From NCBI GenBank assembly GCA_964424205.1, contig CAYRIF010000147.1, positions 1-9,263 on the forward strand: 9,263 nucleotides of DNA. Reading direction: 5' to 3'. Numbering within the stretch: the first letter of the stretch is position 1; every line of letters begins with the position of its first letter. Source of the stretch: CAYRIF01 sp964424205. GTDB taxonomy: Bacteria; Bacteroidota; Bacteroidia; Cytophagales; Cyclobacteriaceae. Shown here piece by piece: positions 6,247 through 9,263 of this stretch. The position numbers and the translations under genes were made by a program. The notes under the pieces were generated by a model. The model did not search any database. It saw nothing but the letters and a program-made list of their open reading frames with translations, and was not told the origin of the DNA.

Positions 6247-6540
6247 ATGGCGATACAGGAACCGCATGGTTTAATAAATACAGTAATCTGTTATATCATT
6301 GGAAAGGTCTATCTTTCGATAAAATATAAAGATGTGGAAAAAAGGCTTACCATTATATATAATAAATATAATGGTAGCTACAGTACTGCAGGTCTCATCA
6401 TTGCAGATGGTTTTTTTTCATCTGTTGCCAGAACAGTTCTTTATACCTTTTCTGCATTAGTGCTCGTGCCCATGTGGCTATTTGGTTTTTATCGATTGGT
6501 ATTGAGCAAATTCTTTAGATTTCTAATTTCTCTTTATTAA
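6247..6540 (+). CDS. Small membrane protein, function unknown
   Basis: A 97-residue protein with the start placed at ATG 6247 (MAIQEPHGLI), 4 nt after the stop of the receiver-like gene. An ATG at 6217 is also in frame but would overlap that gene by 26 nt. It has a hydrophobic or amphipathic stretch at about 8-25 (INTVICYIIGKVYLSIKY), a charged middle ending YNKYNGSYSTAG, and a clear membrane segment at about 63-84 (TVLYTFSALVLVPMWLFGFY). The plan of a short hydrophobic start, a basic region, an NxSY-like turn and a C-terminal helix resembles small uncharacterised Bacteroidota membrane proteins, but I assign no family. Tight spacing suggests it is expressed with the receiver-like gene, possibly from the sigma-54 promoter. 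Its last 26 nt overlap the end of the DoxX gene on the other strand. Confidence 0.65.
   Translation: MAIQEPHGLINTVICYIIGKVYLSIKYKDVEKRLTIIYNKYNGSYSTAGLIIADGFFSSVARTVLYTFSALVLVPMWLFGFYRLVLSKFFRFLISLY
6345..6378. repeat. Long perfect inverted repeat inside the small membrane-protein gene
   Basis: TACCATTATAT (6348-6358) and ATATAATGGTA (6366-6376) are a perfect 11-bp inverted repeat around a 7-nt loop. GC/GC pairs extend it outward past one bulged T. No T-run follows, so it is not a normal terminator. It encodes residues within LTIIYNKYNGSY. It could be an RNA hairpin affecting the mRNA or a DNA-binding site. Confidence 0.6.
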
Positions 6541-6916
6541 AATTAACACAAATCATTGGTATTTCCTTCCTGTGTGCAAATAAAATAATTACCCCTAAAG
6601 AAAATGTCACCAAGGCTAAGTAAAAAAGTGAACCATCATCTGCATTGACTTCTACACCTAATATTGTTAAGTGCATGAAAATAGCACCACCGATAATGCC
6701 AACAGTCATACCTGCACCTAGCCAAACTGTTCGAGGAATTAATAGCAGTATACCAGCAATGAGTTCCATCACTCCAATAGCAATTCTACCAGACGACCCT
6801 AAACCAACCTTCGCAAAAATATAAACACTGTCTGGATGCGCAGTAAATTTAAACCAAAGTGTCTGAATCAATATTAAGGCAGTAACTGCTCTAAGTCCAC
6901 AAATTATATTTTTCAT
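6515..6916 (-). CDS. DoxX-family inner-membrane protein
   Basis: A 133-residue, four-helix membrane protein that fits the DoxX family. Predicted segments lie at about 6-22, 43-60, 64-84 and 96-114. Family-like features are LWFKFTAHPDSVYIFAKVG (20-38), the glycine-rich helix IGVMELIAGILLLIPR (47-62) and GAIFMHLTILG (77-87). DoxX relatives have been linked to quinone or thiol redox and sulfur metabolism, but many are uncharacterised, so no reaction is assigned. The start ATG is 9 nt after the stop of the DUF547-barrel gene, which implies one transcript on the minus strand. The 3' end overlaps the convergent plus-strand gene by 26 nt (6515-6540), and no terminator is visible between them. Confidence 0.85.
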   Translation of the reverse strand: MKNIICGLRAVTALILIQTLWFKFTAHPDSVYIFAKVGLGSSGRIAIGVMELIAGILLLIPRTVWLGAGMTVGIIGGAIFMHLTILGVEVNADDGSLFYLALVTFSLGVIILFAHRKEIPMICVNFNKEKLEI

Positions 6917-6925
6917 GATGTTTGC

Positions 6926-8752
6926 TTATCTGATAAACCTCAATCCTAAGTTAAACGTCTGCCCAAGACCCGTTGCATTTCCTGTCACAAAATTTCCATA
7001 AGATACTTCCAAGTTCAAACTAGCAGTTAATTGATATTTAGCACCTGCGCCCAGCAATGTATAGTTTTGAGTAAAATTATTTCCCAAATCAAGCAATCTA
7101 AAATGTTGCCCGTTCACATAAATAGTGAAGTTATTAGAAGGAAAATAACTAAGAAATACGCTCATCGGCACACCTAAACTATTATTGGCATACCCCTCTC
7201 CTTTCTTACCCATGTAAAACGCAACGTCCAGCTCTGTAAACAACTGAAACTTATTACCTCCAAAAGTCTTGTCATAGAAAAAGCGAGTTTCCCAAATGTT
7301 ACTTTTTTTATCTAAAAATATACTGTTTTCAGTCTCATGATCAATTAGTGATATATGAAAAGAACTCTGTACTGAAAAATTAGAAAATGATTTGAAAGGA
7401 GAGAACTTGATAGATGGCGCAATGGACGTTATTCCCGCCCGTGAATATCCATCTTCATTCTTAAAACTGAACACTTTGGTAGCCGCAAAATCAGATGTTT
7501 CCTTATTAATAAAGTTTGATTTTATACTTACAATCAGACCTACATTGATACGGGCATCGTTTGAAATTCCATTATAAGTTTCTAACGTTGTTGTAAAATA
7601 CGTTGCTCGAGGTAAGTTCTTGGTTACATCTCCATTTTCATTTGCTCCTTTTGTTTGCGTATAGAGGTTGTTAAAAATCTTAAAATCCCATTGTCCTTTT
7701 TTTAATAATTTAGATGGGGTGTAGGCTTGAATGTTTGAGACTATCTGTGTAGCTGTCAACACTTCGTGAACAGGCTCTTCCGTATCCACATTAACTATCT
7801 CTTTTTTACTTGGAATGGTATCTTTTTCTACTTTTGCAACTTTAACCCCAATAACTTCTGTCTGAACGGTATCAGTATAATTAACAATCGGAACAACCTT
7901 CTTCACCTCATCATTAACCACTTCTTTTGTTTCTACCGCTTCTTGAGTATTGGATTTGGTTATTGTAGGTGTAACTACTGCTATTTTTTTCGTAACAGCC
8001 GGCTTCTTTGCCACCTTACTAGTTTTTACTATTTTTTTTTTATTCAAAGTCCAATTATATGTATAATAGCCAACTTTATAGTCTGCAGGAACTTTCATTT
8101 TCCTATATTTATTCAGGTAAGCAGTTAGCGTTCCTGTTGCGTTTGTGAAGTCAGCCTTATACCATTTAAATATTTCTGAAATCAGCACTTTCTTATCAGC
8201 CGATTTTAGTTGTATGAAAGACCTGCTATTTAAAGCTAATCTCGTTCTAGCATTTAATTGCTGCTCCAGAGTTGCGGGTTTATAAGCATAATTTGCGATG
8301 GTAGGGCAACTCAAGGCAGCACACACTAATACAAAATGTAATCTTGAATCTTTGTAAACTGCTCGAAGCTTTTTGTTCTCAATATCGTTTAGTGCTAAGC
8401 TTTCTCCGGCAATTTTATGTTTGTTTTTGTCAAAAAAACCTCCTACATCCATTGGGGATTTTAAAGGGTAGTTTTTTATAATTTGATTGATAACTAGAAT
8501 ATTATAGGCATTAATATAAAAAGCTTTCTTCTCTTGCTTGCTTGAATTGGACAAAGAAGCAATTCCTATATATTTCACAAGTCCATGTAGTTTTGCAGGA
8601 GTACGTTTGATTGCCCCATAATCCACTAGTCCACTTGAAACATAACTTTTGAAAAATTTATCTGCCTCACCAAAAAAACCATTCATGGTAGTTTGAGCAC
8701 TCACAAGGTTTACAGATAATACAACCAGTAGTACTAAATATATCTTCTTCAT
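6926..8752 (-). CDS. DUF547 domain fused to a predicted outer-membrane beta-barrel
   Basis: A 608-residue exported protein. Residues 1-20 (MKKIYLVLLVVLSVNLVSAQ) are a signal peptide with likely cleavage near VSA/Q. Residues 30-217 match DUF547: FYINAYNILVI (78-88), LHFVLVCAALSCP (138-150, with H139, C144 and C149), IFKWYKADF (194-202) and a closing LNKY. Residues about 236-340 are a low-complexity Lys/Val/Thr linker. Residues about 350-608 alternate polar and aromatic-hydrophobic residues in repeated strands and end FNLGLRFIR, the pattern of an outer-membrane barrel with a C-terminal aromatic strand. DUF547 has no settled function; its conserved His and Cys invite a catalytic reading, which is unproven. 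The fusion suggests the DUF547 domain is tethered at the outer membrane, most simply on the periplasmic side. The ATG at 8752 is fixed by the signal peptide. DoxX follows 9 nt downstream. Confidence 0.85.
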   Translation of the reverse strand: MKKIYLVLLVVLSVNLVSAQTTMNGFFGEADKFFKSYVSSGLVDYGAIKRTPAKLHGLVKYIGIASLSNSSKQEKKAFYINAYNILVINQIIKNYPLKSPMDVGGFFDKNKHKIAGESLALNDIENKKLRAVYKDSRLHFVLVCAALSCPTIANYAYKPATLEQQLNARTRLALNSRSFIQLKSADKKVLISEIFKWYKADFTNATGTLTAYLNKYRKMKVPADYKVGYYTYNWTLNKKKIVKTSKVAKKPAVTKKIAVVTPTITKSNTQEAVETKEVVNDEVKKVVPIVNYTDTVQTEVIGVKVAKVEKDTIPSKKEIVNVDTEEPVHEVLTATQIVSNIQAYTPSKLLKKGQWDFKIFNNLYTQTKGANENGDVTKNLPRATYFTTTLETYNGISNDARINVGLIVSIKSNFINKETSDFAATKVFSFKNEDGYSRAGITSIAPSIKFSPFKSFSNFSVQSSFHISLIDHETENSIFLDKKSNIWETRFFYDKTFGGNKFQLFTELDVAFYMGKKGEGYANNSLGVPMSVFLSYFPSNNFTIYVNGQHFRLLDLGNNFTQNYTLLGAGAKYQLTASLNLEVSYGNFVTGNATGLGQTFNLGLRFIR

Positions 8753-8777
8753 TTTTTATCTTTTATTAAAGGATACA

Positions 8778-8785
8778 CAAATATG
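8778..8785 (-). promoter_or_regulatory. Possible -7 box for the DUF547-barrel/DoxX operon
   Basis: On the minus strand this reads CATATTTG, one mismatch from TAnnTTTG, and lies 26 nt before the ATG. It would give a leader of roughly 20 nt. No TTTG is placed at the ideal 19-nt spacing, so support is moderate. Confidence 0.35.
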
Positions 8786-8794
8786 AAACCAAAC

Positions 8795-8814
8795 TATCAC
8801 AAAAATATCACAAA
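8795..8814. repeat. Tandem TATCACAAA repeat with an 11-bp period
   Basis: TATCACAAA occurs at 8795-8803 and again at 8806-8814, one helical turn apart, just upstream of the putative -7 box of the minus-strand operon. This geometry fits two half-sites on one face of the helix for a regulator. It could also be chance in AT-rich DNA. Confidence 0.35.
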
Positions 8815-8903
8815 CCATTAGTTTTACCTAAAATGTCGTTAAAGAGACAATCATAGAAACTGCACTGGAAGTTATCGTAAAACAAAATTGTTTTATCGTT
8901 TAC

Positions 8904-8934
8904 TTTCAATTAGCACATGTTTCCTATATTTTTG
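8904..8934 (+). promoter_or_regulatory. Bacteroidota sigma-A promoter for moaA
   Basis: TATTTTTG (8927-8934) matches TAnnTTTG at all fixed positions. TTTC (8904-8907) is one base from the TTTG -33 box and lies at the ideal 19-nt spacing. The expected start site, about 8940, leaves a leader of only about 5 nt before the ATG at 8945. Confidence 0.6.
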
Positions 8935-8944
8935 TAAGTCTAGT

Positions 8945-9263
8945 ATGAATTCACAAAATAACATAGCGCAAGTATTTGATAATCATGGAAGACCCATCTC
9001 CTATGTCCGGTTATCAGTGACCGATCGATGCAATCTGAGGTGTTTCTACTGCATGCCCGCAACAGGCATGACTTTTTTACCCCGAAAAGAGCTATTGAGT
9101 TATGAAGAAATGGAGCGACTCATTAAAATATTAGCGCGTATAGGTGTGTCAAAGGTTAGGATTACTGGTGGCGAGCCATTTGTAAGAAGAGACTTGGTAG
9201 ATTTTCTAAGACGAGCAAAAGCAATCAAAGGCATTGAGGAAATTCACATCACTACCAATGGTG
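8945..9263 (+). CDS. moaA: GTP 3',8-cyclase MoaA, N-terminal part, cut by the right edge
   Basis: The first 106 codons of a radical-SAM protein that continues beyond the window. MoaA converts GTP to 3',8-cyclo-7,8-dihydro-GTP, the first step of molybdenum cofactor synthesis, in the cytoplasm. The N-terminal cluster motif is C29-x3-C33-x2-C36 within TDRCNLRCFYCMP (26-38), preceded by the typical GRPISYVRLSV. RITGGEPFVRRDL (72-84) holds the SAM-binding GGEP, and the fragment ends IHITTNG, the expected next conserved strand. Full members have about 320-330 residues with a second cluster near the C-terminus, which cannot be seen here. The ATG at 8945 gives the usual short N-terminal extension before the conserved core; no Shine-Dalgarno is visible. 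It is divergent from the DUF547-barrel gene. Confidence 0.95.
   Translation, partial: MNSQNNIAQVFDNHGRPISYVRLSVTDRCNLRCFYCMPATGMTFLPRKELLSYEEMERLIKILARIGVSKVRITGGEPFVRRDLVDFLRRAKAIKGIEEIHITTNG

Noticed and set aside
6404..6424. CAGATG/CATCTG inverted repeat around a T-run
   Set aside because: The T-run is in the loop, not after the stem, and the element is inside a coding sequence, so it is not a terminator.
7766..8128. 120-codon plus-strand open frame rich in Phe, Tyr and Asn
   Set aside because: It is antisense to the Lys/Val/Thr-rich linker and the end of the DUF547 domain; its composition is the complement of that low-complexity stretch.
1..9263. Mobile element, CRISPR, toxin-antitoxin or defence locus
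   Set aside because: I saw no transposase, integrase, regularly spaced repeats or recognisable toxin or antitoxin, and base composition is even across the window.

Overview
The window looks like a chromosomal segment of an AT-rich member of the Bacteroidota, probably Cytophagales-like. The main reasons are a DUF3127 protein (a family typical of this phylum), Bacteroidota-type promoter boxes (TAnnTTTG) in front of the DUF3127 gene and moaA, A-rich gene leaders without clear Shine-Dalgarno sequences, and a C-terminally complete hybrid kinase next to an NtrC-like regulator. No tRNA, rRNA, CRISPR array, insertion sequence or integrase is visible.

Layout: (1) 1-126, minus: a weakly supported gene fragment running off the left edge. 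(2) 228-1072, plus: a DUF3127 SSB-like protein and a cytoplasmic cyclophilin, probably one operon, closed by a strong intrinsic terminator at 1098-1148. (3) 1149-1452: a non-coding region rich in inverted and direct repeats. (4) 1453-5710, plus: an NtrC-type sigma-54 activator and a 959-residue soluble GAF-PAS-PAS hybrid histidine kinase with receiver and Hpt domains, 16 nt apart. (5) 5711-6540, plus: a 169-nt intergenic region with a good candidate sigma-54 (-24/-12) promoter, then a degenerate receiver-like protein and, 4 nt later, a small membrane protein. (6) 6515-8752, minus: a DUF547 protein fused to a predicted outer-membrane beta-barrel, followed 9 nt later by a DoxX-family membrane protein. 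(7) 8945-9263, plus: the 5' end of moaA, cut by the window edge.

The most interesting reading is that blocks 4 and 5 form one self-contained circuit. The soluble kinase would sense a cytoplasmic signal and pass phosphate H445 -> D742 -> H890 -> D57 of the NtrC-like regulator. The regulator, which keeps its GAFTGA loop, would then drive the sigma-54 promoter just downstream, expressing the orphan receiver-like protein and its small membrane partner. The relay residues and promoter bases are visible; the wiring is inferred. A second unusual item is the DUF547/beta-barrel fusion.
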